Assembly: GCA_016214895.1 (NCBI GenBank)
Contig: JACRMR010000002.1
Coordinates: forward strand, 126,001 to 190,000
From: a candidate division KSB1 bacterium
Lineage (GTDB): Bacteria; Electryoneota; RPQS01
DNA: 64,000 nt
Reading direction: 5' to 3'
Translations under genes and position numbers: made by a program
The notes under the pieces: generated by a model
Databases searched by the model: none
What the model was told of the DNA's origin: nothing
What the model saw: only the letters and a program-made list of their open reading frames with translations
Shown: one piece after another, positions 18,567 to 27,400 of the stretch
How the letters are laid out: each line of letters opens with the position of its first letter
Position numbering within the stretch: position 1 is the first letter of the stretch

Positions 18567-19342
18567 TGTAGCGTTTCGGCGGCTGATCAAGGACATGGGA
18601 GATCTGCCACTATGCGAACTTTCTCAGGGCAGGATCGAGGAGTTCAAGGCAGGCAGATTGAAGACAGTTGCACCTGCGACCGTCAATATTGAGATCAAAG
18701 TGTTGAATACGGCGCCGAGCCAGGTCCGCGAAGCTGACTGACCGGACACTCCGTCCAAGTACTTCAAACAGATCCGCCGGCACGAACCGGAAGCGCCACA
18801 GTGGCTATCGCGGGAGCAGACAGAGCAGTTGCTGGCGGTCTGCAAAGATGATTACCACCGTCTCGCGATGTTCCTGCTTAACACAGGCTGTCGGTGTAAT
18901 GAAGGGCTGGGGATGACGTGGGATGAGGTTGACCTTGGTCGACGCCAAGTCGTTGTCCGGTCGGCGGTGGGGAAGATGGGAAAGCGACGGACAATCCCGA
19001 TCAATGACCAACTGGCGGCCGTGTTTCGCAATTGGCCCGGCGATCACACAAGTCGGCTATTCCCCAAGTTCGGACCCAATCAGGTTACTATGGGATTTCG
19101 ACGGTTGCGTCGAGCCGCTGGCCTACCTGAAGGAATCAGTGTGCACTCGCTTCGCGCGACGTTTGCGCGTCATCTTATCGAACGCGGCGTGGACATCTCC
19201 ACCGTCAGCCGCCTACTTGGGCACTCGTCCGTCAAAATGACTGAGAAGCACTACCTGGCGCTTGACCCCCAACATGTTCACTCGGCCGTCAATCAGCTGG
19301 ACTTCACCAGTCCGCCACCAAGGCCGGATCCGACACAGTAAA

Positions 19343-19370
19343 AGCGGGCTTTCCCATCGAGGAGCCCGCT
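19343..19370. terminator. Hairpin after the integrase gene (copy 1)
   Basis: AGCGGGCT and AGCCCGCT form an 8-bp stem around a 12-nt loop directly after the integrase stop. The same hairpin with almost the same loop recurs at 19542-19569. Confidence 0.5.
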
Positions 19371-19380
19371 CAGATTGCTG

Positions 19381-19414
19381 ACAAACCCCGTCATTTCTGG
19401 CGGGGTTTGTTTTG
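19381..19414 (+). terminator. Strong hairpin terminator
   Basis: ACAAACCCCG and CGGGGTTTGT make a perfect 10-bp stem with a 10-nt loop, followed by TTT on the plus strand. Confidence 0.6.
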
Positions 19415-19541
19415 CAGGACTTGGTGACAGCTTTTGGCTATCTCATTTCACTCGGTTTGCTCTCAGAAGTTCTCGATTGGCGGGCCGGACACACCATCAA
19501 GATCGTGCTCATTTGTACCGAGGGACTTTGTCAACAGCCTG

Positions 19542-19572
19542 AGCGGGCTTTCCCATCGGGGAGCCCGCTTTT
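19542..19572 (+). terminator. Terminator-like hairpin (copy 2)
   Basis: This repeats the AGCGGGCT/AGCCCGCT stem of 19343-19370, with one loop change, and ends in TTTT. The duplication suggests a copied terminator segment between the integrase and the tRNA gene. Confidence 0.55.
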
Positions 19573-19700
19573 CGTCATGGAGAGGCGCGGTACCTGGCGA
19601 CACCGTCAGCGGTTGTTTCGCCGACGCTGCGCCACATTGTCAGTCACTTCGACTCTGTGACCCAGATGTGACCCACGTGTGACCCAGCGCGAAAAGAGAG

Positions 19701-19721
19701 GGTTAGCCGAGATGGCTAACC
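19701..19721 (-). terminator. Terminator of tRNA-Glu
   Basis: GGTTAGCC and GGCTAACC form a perfect 8-bp stem with a 5-nt loop, 12 nt past the tRNA 3' end; the minus strand continues CTCTCTTTTC. Confidence 0.6.
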
Positions 19722-19733
19722 CTTTGATTTTAT

Positions 19734-19809
19734 TGGTAGCGCGTACGGGATTCGAACCCGTGTTGCCAACGTGAGAGGCTGGAGTCCTAGACCCCTAGAC
19801 GAACGCGCC
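19734..19809 (-). tRNA. tRNA-Glu (anticodon CTC)
   Basis: The 76-nt minus-strand sequence folds as a normal cloverleaf. The acceptor stem GGCGCGT pairs with ACGCGCT (first pair G-T). The anticodon stem CCAGC/GTTGG carries the loop CTCTCAC, so the anticodon is CTC. The T arm is ACGGG-TTCGAAT-CCCGT, and CCA is encoded. Its 3' end faces the integrase remnant, making it the likely attachment site of the island to the left. No second copy of the 3' end was found by eye in the window. Confidence 0.95.
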
Positions 19810-19826
19810 AGAAACTACAGACCAAT

Positions 19827-19855
19827 AATTTAGTAATTTCTGGCCTTTAAGTCAA
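19827..19855 (-). promoter_or_regulatory. Promoter of tRNA-Glu
   Basis: TTGACT (19850-19855) and TAAATT (19827-19832) are 17 nt apart, ending 17 nt before the tRNA 5' end. Confidence 0.65.
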
Positions 19856-19874
19856 CTCACTGACCCCGCGCGAT

Positions 19875-20387
19875 TTAGCCGCCCGCCCGACAGAGACGCA
19901 GCGCCAAATTCAGAATTCGGTTCGCCGCTTCGAAATAGCGCAGCGCCATCCGCGGCTCGCCCGCCTCCAGCGCCCGCAGACCATGATTGTATGCCTGTTG
20001 CGCGCCGTGAGCCAACCGCAGCAAACGCGGATTGTCGTTGCGCGCCATGCACTCCCGCAGCGCCCGCTGCTGTGCCTGCAAGTGAGCCACAATTCGGCGG
20101 AAGTTCACCCGGCCTTCGTCGTCCAGACGAGCGCGATCCACGATGGATGAGGCCGATTCACTGGTGGGCGTCTGGGTCAGGATCGGGTCGTCCGCGGAGA
20201 CGGGGTCCGGCACCAGGATAGAAAGTGAGGCCAATTCCTGCAGCGCGGCGTCAACCGACTCCGGGCTGTCCTCGCCAATCACGTCGTAGCTCAGCCCGCC
20301 GGTCGAGGGATTGTCTTCCTGCTGATTCGAACAGCCCCAGCCGACAAATACCAAGGCTGCCAAGCTGATAACCAAGAACGTCCGCAT
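19875..20387 (-). CDS. Lipoprotein of unknown function
   Basis: The 170-residue protein begins MRTFLVISLAALVFVGWGCS, a signal peptide with a lipid-attachment Cys at position 19. The mature part has an acidic, low-complexity first half. A helical second half follows (HLQAQQRALRECMARN, then LRALEAGEPRMALRYFEAAN), similar in feel to a tetratricopeptide-like helical pair. The start is firm: AAGGAGGAG sits just before the ATG, and a promoter lies at 20430-20458. No family is recognised. Confidence 0.75.
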   Translation of the reverse strand: MRTFLVISLAALVFVGWGCSNQQEDNPSTGGLSYDVIGEDSPESVDAALQELASLSILVPDPVSADDPILTQTPTSESASSIVDRARLDDEGRVNFRRIVAHLQAQQRALRECMARNDNPRLLRLAHGAQQAYNHGLRALEAGEPRMALRYFEAANRILNLALRLCRAGG

Positions 20388-20429
20388 ATCTCCTCCTTGT
20401 CGATGCTCTTGCGAAAGCGATTACCGGAT

Positions 20430-20458
20430 AATCTACTGCATCCGGTGCGAAAATGCAA
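20430..20458 (-). promoter_or_regulatory. Promoter of the lipoprotein gene
   Basis: TTGCAT (20453-20458) and TAGATT (20430-20435) are 17 nt apart, 43 nt before the ATG. Confidence 0.55.
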
Positions 20459-20494
20459 TGCAAAACTCCATCCAGAATCACCCTGCTCGCGGTG

Positions 20495-21979
20495 TTAAGC
20501 GTTCATGTCCGACCAGCGCTTCGCCATCCGCGAGAAGATGATCAGAGCGATCACCGCCGCAACACCAATCACGGCAAAGGGAATCCAGACGGCATACTGC
20601 GGCGAATAGGTGTCCCACAAGAGCTGAGTCGTTTGCACAGCATCCTTGCCGATCAGCTCTTGCAGCTTGGCGAAAGCTTGCGTCCGCTCCACGCCTAGCA
20701 CGCTCGACAAGGTGTCAACGTCTCCGTTCCAGGACTTGCCTTCACCGAACGGAGTGTGCTCGAGAATGTACTTCTGAGCCAGTACCGCTTTCTCGCCGAA
20801 GTTGCCGTAAAGATATCCGGCGAGTTTTGACCCGACGAAGCCGCCGACACCGACCGGGATGTTCACGTAGCCGAGATAGAGTCCCTTCTTGCCTTCCGGC
20901 GCGATCAACCCGAGGTACTCGTTCTTCTTCGGACCGGTGAGCATTTCGCCCGCACTGAAAAAGACCACGCCCAGCAGGAAGACCCAACCGCTGCCGGTAA
21001 AGCCCGCGACGAGAATGCCGCAGGTCGCGATCAGCATGCCGATCACCATGGATTCAAGCGTCCGCAAGCGTCGCACGAGCCACGAGACGGGGATCATGCA
21101 GATGACGATCAACAATGAATTGAGCGCGAGCATGTTCTGCTGCAGGACCTGCATCCCGCGATCCGTGGCGCGGGACATGAACTCGGGCAAGATGCCGGCC
21201 ACCCCCGAGCTGTCCACCCAATCGGTGAGAAAATTCGGATGCAGGTCCCAGAGCTGGTACATCATCAGCCAGAAACAGGACATGATGCCCAGCCAGGCGA
21301 GCAACCGTGGCTCAAAGATATTCTTGACCGTGCGAATGAAGACGTGGATCGGTCCTTCCGTCTTGTCCGCCTTGGAATCAAAGTCCTTGAACGTGAACAG
21401 CATGAAGTAGTTGCAAGCCGTGAACGCGGCTGAGCCGAGAAACACGGCCTTCCAGCCGATCCCGACTTGCAACACCCCGGCGAGGGGATGTGCGATGAAC
21501 GCGCCGACATTCACGATCCAGTAAAAGATGCCCCAGCCAACGGACGAGTTGGTCTTGTTCAGATTTTGCGCGAGCGAGCCTTGAAGTCCCGGCTTGAAGA
21601 ATGCGGTTCCGGTGGCAAGAATCAGCACGCCGCCGAAAAAGCCCCAGAACGTGCGCAAGTAGGCCATGGTTACGAATCCAAGAATGTTCATCGTCACGGA
21701 AAAGAAGATCGTCTTCTTGTAGCCGTAACGGTCAGCGTAACCGCCGGTGAACATCGGCAGCACCGATTGGAAGACAAACCACCAGGCGAAGATCGTGCCC
21801 TTGTCGGCGGCGGTGAAATGCAAGCCGCCGGGATCGTCGGCCTGCATGATGTACACCGCGACCACGCTGCGCACCGTGAAATAGGCGAGACGCTCGAACA
21901 TCTCGATGATGCAGAGCATCCAGTAGCCTGAGCGAAAGCCGGCCAGCGTGCGGCCCGCGAGAGTTTCAGTTCCGGTCAT
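20495..21979 (-). CDS. POT/PTR-type proton-dependent transporter (MFS)
   Basis: The 494-residue protein has about 12-14 membrane segments. An early motif ERLAYFTVRSVVAVYI resembles the ExxER signature of proton-dependent oligopeptide transporters (usual ERFSYYG). The MFS loop GGYADRYGYKKTI follows helix 2, and GTAFFKPGLQGSLAQNL follows helix 4 as in the family. It should import di- or tripeptides or related solutes with protons across the inner membrane; the substrate is inference. The end of the sequence (RMAKRWSDMNA) is cytoplasmic. No good ribosome site is visible before the ATG. Confidence 0.85.
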   Translation of the reverse strand: MTGTETLAGRTLAGFRSGYWMLCIIEMFERLAYFTVRSVVAVYIMQADDPGGLHFTAADKGTIFAWWFVFQSVLPMFTGGYADRYGYKKTIFFSVTMNILGFVTMAYLRTFWGFFGGVLILATGTAFFKPGLQGSLAQNLNKTNSSVGWGIFYWIVNVGAFIAHPLAGVLQVGIGWKAVFLGSAAFTACNYFMLFTFKDFDSKADKTEGPIHVFIRTVKNIFEPRLLAWLGIMSCFWLMMYQLWDLHPNFLTDWVDSSGVAGILPEFMSRATDRGMQVLQQNMLALNSLLIVICMIPVSWLVRRLRTLESMVIGMLIATCGILVAGFTGSGWVFLLGVVFFSAGEMLTGPKKNEYLGLIAPEGKKGLYLGYVNIPVGVGGFVGSKLAGYLYGNFGEKAVLAQKYILEHTPFGEGKSWNGDVDTLSSVLGVERTQAFAKLQELIGKDAVQTTQLLWDTYSPQYAVWIPFAVIGVAAVIALIIFSRMAKRWSDMNA

Positions 21980-22030
21980 TGTGGAAGATTCGGAAAATCG
22001 GAGAGGTGGATATTCGGAAAGAGTGAAGGC

Positions 22031-22061
22031 GATTCCGGCGGGGTCTGGAGACCCCGCTCGG
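22031..22061. repeat. Bulged-T hairpin element (locus A)
   Basis: GATTCCG is followed by the arm GCGGGGTC, loop TGGA, arm GACCCCGC, an unpaired T and CGG. It belongs to the same architecture as the elements at 24046, 24109, 35108 and 44033. Confidence 0.7.
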
Positions 22062-22190
22062 GGGGCCGGGGGCCGGAGACCGCGGTCGGGTTGGCGCAGC
22101 GGTTCCGGGCGGGTAACGCGCGTGTCAAGATCAGAGGTGCTGTCAGTCTCAGAGCGCTAACCCGCCTCGGCGATGCAGGCTCGCGCGGGC

Positions 22191-23738
22191 TCAGCCGCGA
22201 AACGACCACTCGCCGGTTTGGTCGGAGAGCTCGTACTGCGATTCGTATCGCTTGCCGTTCTTGGAAATATGATCTACGGCTTCGAGCAGCACCTGAAATT
22301 CCTCTTCGCTGACGGTGGGGGAGAAGCCGATGCGGACCCAGCCGGGTTTCTCGCCAATGTGGCCTTCGTCGAGACGGCACCGGATTTCGGAAGAGTGTTG
22401 CTCGTCGATGTGGAGCAACAAGTGACCATACGGTCCGGCGCACATGCAACCGCCGCGGACCTGAATTCCGTATAGATCGTTAAAGAGCGTGGCCGCGAGA
22501 TTGTGGTGAAGGCCCTGGAAGATCAAGGAAACCACACCCAGCCGTTTGGATTCGAGATTACCGAGCACGATTAGATTTTCATTGGGCAGCCACTGCCGCA
22601 ACGCGCGCCGCAGATAATCCTGCTCGATGCGTTCGATCCGCTCGGCGCCGATGGCCGCCTTGAGATCAAAGGCGAGTCCGGCCTGAATCGACTGCAGAAT
22701 CGGCGGCGTGCCGCCGGTCTCGCGATGCTCGATGGATGCGAGATAACGGTGATCCCACGGCGACGTGTAAAGCACGGTGCCGCCGCCCGGCTCCGCGGGA
22801 ACACGATTGGTGAAGAGCTTGCGATTGGCGACGAGCAGACCCGGTGTGCGCGGGCCGCCGAGGAATTTGTGCACGGAAAAGAAGATCGCGTCAAAATAGC
22901 CGTCCGGATCCGCCAGCGGATGCATGTCAACATCCACGTACGGACCGGCGGCGGCGAAATCAAAGAAGGCCAGCGCGCTATGCTGATGCAGCACGCGGGC
23001 CAGGCCGTGGCAGTCATTGAGGATGCCCGTAACATTCGAGGCCGCGCTGAACGTGCCGATCTTCCACGGGTGATCGCGGTAGCGTTCCAGTTTCGCATCG
23101 AGGTCGCCGACACTGATGCAGCCGTGCTCGTCAAAATCGATGTACACCGTATCGCCGATGGTCTCGCGCCAGGCGATGTCATTTGAGTGGTGCTCCATCA
23201 GGGAGCGGAAGATCACCGGTCGATCCGTGGCGGGAATCCGGTCCGTCCACTGATAGCGCTCGTCAAGCTGATCGGGAACCCGAATGCCGAGCACGCGAAT
23301 CATGCGGTTGATCGCACCCGTCGAGCCGCTCCCGACCGGAATCAGCACATCGTCCGCCGACGCGTGAAGATAGCCGGCGATGCGGGAGAAGGCGTTGTGA
23401 TAGTACTCCGTCATCAGCCGCCCGCCGTAGGTGGACTCCGTGTGCGTATTCGCCATGTACGGCAAGACGCGCTCGTTCAGCTCGTCCTCGACATCGAGAT
23501 GGCAGCGGCCGGAGGCGATGAAATCGAAGTAACGCAATGGACGCGGACCGAACGGTGTGGGGATTTCCACGTTGCTGCCGATTACGCGCTCGCGGATGTA
23601 TTGCATGAACAGCGCTTCGCGGCGCGAGCTTGAGGTCTGGACAGCGGCGCGCGGAGTGCGGGAACTCACGTTTACCGTGCGCTGACTGGTGGCGAAGGGC
23701 GGAGTGAGCGTTTCGGGAACCACAGTGGGGCTTGACAT
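22191..23738 (-). CDS. Class V aminotransferase (cysteine desulfurase-like)
   Basis: The 515-residue PLP enzyme has the fold-type-I features of class V aminotransferases. These are a nucleotide-like loop GSGSTGAINRM, Asp in FFDFAAAGPYVDVDMHP, the PLP Lys (about 291) in FFSVHKFLGGPRTPG, and RETGGTPP. A Cys pair in RGGCMCAGPYGHL near residue 435 lies where desulfurases have their mobile catalytic loop. Cysteine desulfurase or selenocysteine lyase activity is possible but not shown; no iron-sulfur scaffold gene is adjacent. The first 40 residues look unstructured. The frame also opens at TTG 23747, but ATG 23738 is more likely. Confidence 0.85.
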   Translation of the reverse strand: MSSPTVVPETLTPPFATSQRTVNVSSRTPRAAVQTSSSRREALFMQYIRERVIGSNVEIPTPFGPRPLRYFDFIASGRCHLDVEDELNERVLPYMANTHTESTYGGRLMTEYYHNAFSRIAGYLHASADDVLIPVGSGSTGAINRMIRVLGIRVPDQLDERYQWTDRIPATDRPVIFRSLMEHHSNDIAWRETIGDTVYIDFDEHGCISVGDLDAKLERYRDHPWKIGTFSAASNVTGILNDCHGLARVLHQHSALAFFDFAAAGPYVDVDMHPLADPDGYFDAIFFSVHKFLGGPRTPGLLVANRKLFTNRVPAEPGGGTVLYTSPWDHRYLASIEHRETGGTPPILQSIQAGLAFDLKAAIGAERIERIEQDYLRRALRQWLPNENLIVLGNLESKRLGVVSLIFQGLHHNLAATLFNDLYGIQVRGGCMCAGPYGHLLLHIDEQHSSEIRCRLDEGHIGEKPGWVRIGFSPTVSEEEFQVLLEAVDHISKNGKRYESQYELSDQTGEWSFRG

Positions 23739-23745
23739 GTTCACC

Positions 23746-23773
23746 AATCTATCAATGCGCGGACCATTGTCAA
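23746..23773 (-). promoter_or_regulatory. Promoter of the aminotransferase gene
   Basis: TTGACA (23768-23773) and TAGATT (23746-23751) are 16 nt apart. Transcription would start at or next to the A of the ATG, so the message may be leaderless. Confidence 0.5.
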
Positions 23774-24298
23774 GGGCGGGTCACTGACCAAAAACTTTTT
23801 GACCAAACGAAATGGGGTAAAGTCAATAAGGAACAAGCAGCAAGCGGCGAATTTGCCCCGTCGCGATGCGGTGATTTGGGGGGCATTCCTTGAGCGTCCC
23901 CGGGGTGGGTCAGAAATAGGCATGACAGGATTACTGATGTCAATGGCAATATAATGCTAAAGACGGCCCATGTCAAGAGGAATGTTTATTATTATGCACG
24001 CAAACATTGAACATAGAGATATCGAGAGGCGGCGGACGATGTCCCGATTCCGGCCGGATTGCGAAGACTTAACCCGGCTCGGCGGCTAAGGCTGGATTTG
24101 TGAATCCCGATTCCGGCCGGGTTGCGAAGACTTAACCCGGCTCGGCGGCCAACGCACATAGGACTATTGAGAGGCAAAGAGGGGAGTATCCTGACCCTCC
24201 CTCTATCCGGTTTCGGTGGGGGTCGGCACTTGACCGGACAGACCGGTATTGCCGCGATCTTCCGCCGGGGCACTTGGAGACGCACGGCCGCACGGCGG
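23774..24298. other. Gene-free region with hairpin repeats
   Basis: No coding frame is convincing. The region holds the two bulged hairpins at 24046-24148. It also holds a degenerate sequence near 24269 (GGCACTTGGAGACG) that resembles one arm and loop of the arrays at 28 kb and 39 kb. Confidence 0.5.
24046..24148. repeat. Two bulged-T hairpin elements in tandem (loci B and C)
   Basis: Both units read GATTCCG, an arm, loop GCGAAGACTT, the arm AACCCGGC, an unpaired T, CGGCGG. In the second the left arm is GCCGGGTT, a perfect 8-bp match. The first has GCCGGATT, one mismatch. Starts are at 24046 and 24109, 63 bp apart. Confidence 0.75.
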
Positions 24299-24327
24299 TT
24301 GCACTTGGGAGGCAAAAGCAGTATTTT
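24299..24327 (+). promoter_or_regulatory. Promoter of metH
   Basis: TTGCAC (24299-24304) and TATTTT (24322-24327) are 17 nt apart. The expected transcript has a leader of about 130 nt before the chosen metH start. I see no match to SAM or cobalamin riboswitch consensus in it. Confidence 0.5.
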
Positions 24328-24463
24328 TATACGTTAGGCCGGGGTGGGGACGCCTCGAAGCAGAGCATCCCCCTTCGTCCTCCGCAGGCGGCGGGGGAGA
24401 CCCGACTCGCCGGCGATGAATGTTCGTGGGTCTGGACTCGCGAAAGCGATTCAATCAAGAAAG

Positions 24464-27400
24464 ATGACTACTTTCAGTTCTGGAACGGCATTTCCGGCGG
24501 GGGAGAGCTTAGCCCGCGAACTACGCGACGATCTCACTCGCCGAATTCTGGTCATGGATGGCGCGACGGGGACCGGCCTCGAAGCATTGCGCCCGACCAC
24601 GGAGGATTTCGGCGGCGACGCGCTGGTGGGCTGCAACGAGGCGTTGCTCCTGCATGCGCCGCAAATCGTGCGCGCGCTGCACCAGCTCTATCTCGAGGCC
24701 GGGGCCGATATTCTGGAAACGAATACGTTCAACGGCTCGACCATTGTGCTCGCGGAATACGGGCTGCAGGATCAGACTTACGAGATTAATCGCTTAGCGG
24801 GCGAAAGCGCGCGCGCGGCGGCCGCGAAATTCGCCGCGAACCGGCGCGTGTATGTCGCGGGGTCGATGGGGCCGACGAACAAGGCGATCTCGATTACCGG
24901 CGGGATCACGTTTGACGAAATCGTGCGCTCCTACGCGCTGCAGTCCGCGGGATTGCTCGACGGCGGCGCGGACTATTTGCTGCTCGAAACGCAGCAGGAT
25001 ACGATCAACCTGAAGGCCGCGCTGCTGGGTTGCGACGAGGCGATGCGCAAGACCGGGCGGCAGGTGCCGCTGGCGGTGTCGGTGACGATCGAAGCGAACG
25101 GTTCGATGCTCGCCGGGCAGAATATCGAAGCGCTGTACTACACGCTCGCCGCGCGTGACCTGCTCTACATCGGCATGAACTGCGCGACCGGTCCGGAGAA
25201 GATGACGGATCACTTGCGCACGCTGGCGGGACTCTGCCATCTGCCGACGGCGTGTGTGCCGAATGCGGGACTGCCGAACACAGAAGGCAAGTACGACGAA
25301 GGGCCGGAGGTCTTTCACGATCTATTCGAGCGGTTCTGCGCGGAGCAGTTCGTAAATGTGATCGGCGGCTGCTGCGGCACATCGCCCGAGCATATTCGCG
25401 CATTGCGGAAGGTCGCCGATCATCATCGGCCGCGGAAACCGCAGGCGAAAGCGACGCGCCGCGCGCTGGCGGGGAGCGAGCCGCTGAAGCTTGACGAGTT
25501 CATCCGGCCCGCGTTTGTGGGCGAACGGACCAACGTGATCGGCTCGCGGAAGTTCAAACGGCTGATCGAGGAGGGGAAGTTTGAACTGGCGGCGGAGATC
25601 GGCCGCGAACAGGTCGTGCGCGGGGCGCACGTCGTCGATCTGTGCGCCGCGAATCCGGATCGCCATGAATTGTCGGATATGCTCGCGGTGCTGAAACCGC
25701 TGCTGCGGAAGGTGCGCGTACCGGTCATGATCGACTCGACCGACGAACACGTCGTCGAGCTCGCGCTGCAGAATATCGGCGGCAAGGCGGCGATCAATTC
25801 GATTAATTTCGAGGACGGGGAGCAGCGGCTCGAAAAGGTGTGCCCGATCGCGAGGAAGCACGGCGCGGCGGTCGTGTTCGGACTGATCGACGAAGACAAG
25901 CAGGCGGGGATGGCGGTGACGCTGGAGCGCAAGCTGGCGATCGCGGAGCGCGCGATGCACACGTTGACGCAAGTGTGGGGATTCGATCCGGGGGAGATCA
26001 TCTTCGATCCGCTGGTGTTTCCGTGCGGAACCGGCGATCCGAACTACGTGGGCGCCGCGCGGGCGACGGTCGAGGGAATTCGCGAAATTCGCAAGCGCTT
26101 TCCCGAGGCGCTCACGATTTTGGGGATATCCAATGTGAGTTTCGGTCTGCCGCCGGCGGGCCGCGAGGCGCTGAACTCCGTGTTCCTGTATGATTGCACG
26201 CTGGCGGGGCTGGACATGGCAATCGTGAACACAGCCGGGATCGAGCGCTATGGAACACTCAGTCCGGAAGCGGTGGCGGTCTGCGAAAACGTGCTCTACA
26301 AGGGTGATGCGGAGTCGATCGCGGCGTTTGCGGCGTTTTACCGTGAAGCGAAGACCGCGGTGCGGGCGGATGAGCTGGCGCACCTGCCGGTCGCGGAACG
26401 CCTGGCGCGGTGCATCGTGGATGGAACCCGCGACGGCATCGAGCTGATGCTCGACGAGTTGCTGAAGGCACAGTCACCCCTCGAAATCATCAACGGTCCG
26501 CTGATGGCCGGGATGAAAGTGGTCGGCGAGTTGTTCGGCGCGAACAAGCTGATCGTGGCCGAAGTGCTGGAGTCCGCCGAAGTGATGAAAGTCGCGGTGG
26601 ACTACCTCAAGCAGTTTCTGAAGCCGGGTGAACGATCGGCGGCGCGCGGACGCATGCTGCTGGCGACGGTGAAGGGCGACGTGCACGACATCGGCAAGAA
26701 CCTGGTGGACATGATTCTGTCGAATAATGGCTACGAGGTGGTGAATCTGGGGATCAAGATTCCACCGGACACCTTGATTGAAGCCGTGCACCTCCACAAG
26801 CCGGACTTCATCGGGCTGTCCGGACTACTCGTGCGGTCGGCGCAGCAGATGGTGGTGACGGCAGAGGACTTAACGTCGGCGGGGATCGATCTGCCATTGA
26901 TGGTCGGCGGCGCGGCGCTCACGAGGAATTTCACACTCACCCGCATCGCTCCGGCCTACACCGGGCCGGTGTTCTATGCCAATGAAGCAATGGATGGACT
27001 ACAGCTCGCCAACCGCTTGACGGACGAGACGCTGCGACCGGGCCTGGAGAGCGAGTGGCGCACGATGGGCGAAAAGGCGATACGCAGTGTGAAGGAATCC
27101 GCACCGCAATTGCCGCCGGCGCCGTCGCAGTCGCTCTATGAAGAATGTCCCGTTCCGCCGCCGCCGGATCTTGAATTGCATATTGATCTCGAGATTCCGG
27201 CGCGGGAGGTCTTTCCCCTCGTTTCGCGCGCGATGTTGTACGGTAAACATCTCGGCTTGCGGCTGGCGTCTTCCCGACTCGATGATCCGAAGGACAAACA
27301 GGCGCAGGAATTGCGGAGACACGTTGAGCGCGTGTTTGAGATGGCCATCGAAGAAAAACTGATTGTACCGCGCGGGACGTGGCGCTGGTTCCCGGTCGCG

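Larger units (their letters stand above)
17656..19341 (+). pseudogene. Tyrosine recombinase (phage-type integrase), interrupted
   Basis: The catalytic half (18829-19341) is well kept, with Arg in NTGCRCNEGLGMTWDEVD, Lys in VGKMGKRR, HSLRATFA (His-x-x-Arg), and LLGHSS followed by the nucleophile Tyr in EKHYLAL. Upstream in the same frame the core-binding domain (VAFRRLIKDMGDLPLCEL) is cut from the catalytic domain by one TGA at 18739-18741. An IS5-type element lies before it. A short start-like piece (MAEGVLKLSLNDFLSR, 17656-17703) on the far side resembles an integrase N-terminus, but about 20 residues are missing, and that match is inference. The gene points at the 3' end of tRNA-Glu, so it probably integrated an island there. 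As it stands it should not give a full-length product. Confidence 0.75.

Noticed and set aside
24328-24463. Cobalamin or SAM riboswitch upstream of metH
   Set aside because: I could not find the conserved core sequences of either class in the leader, although such control is common for metH.
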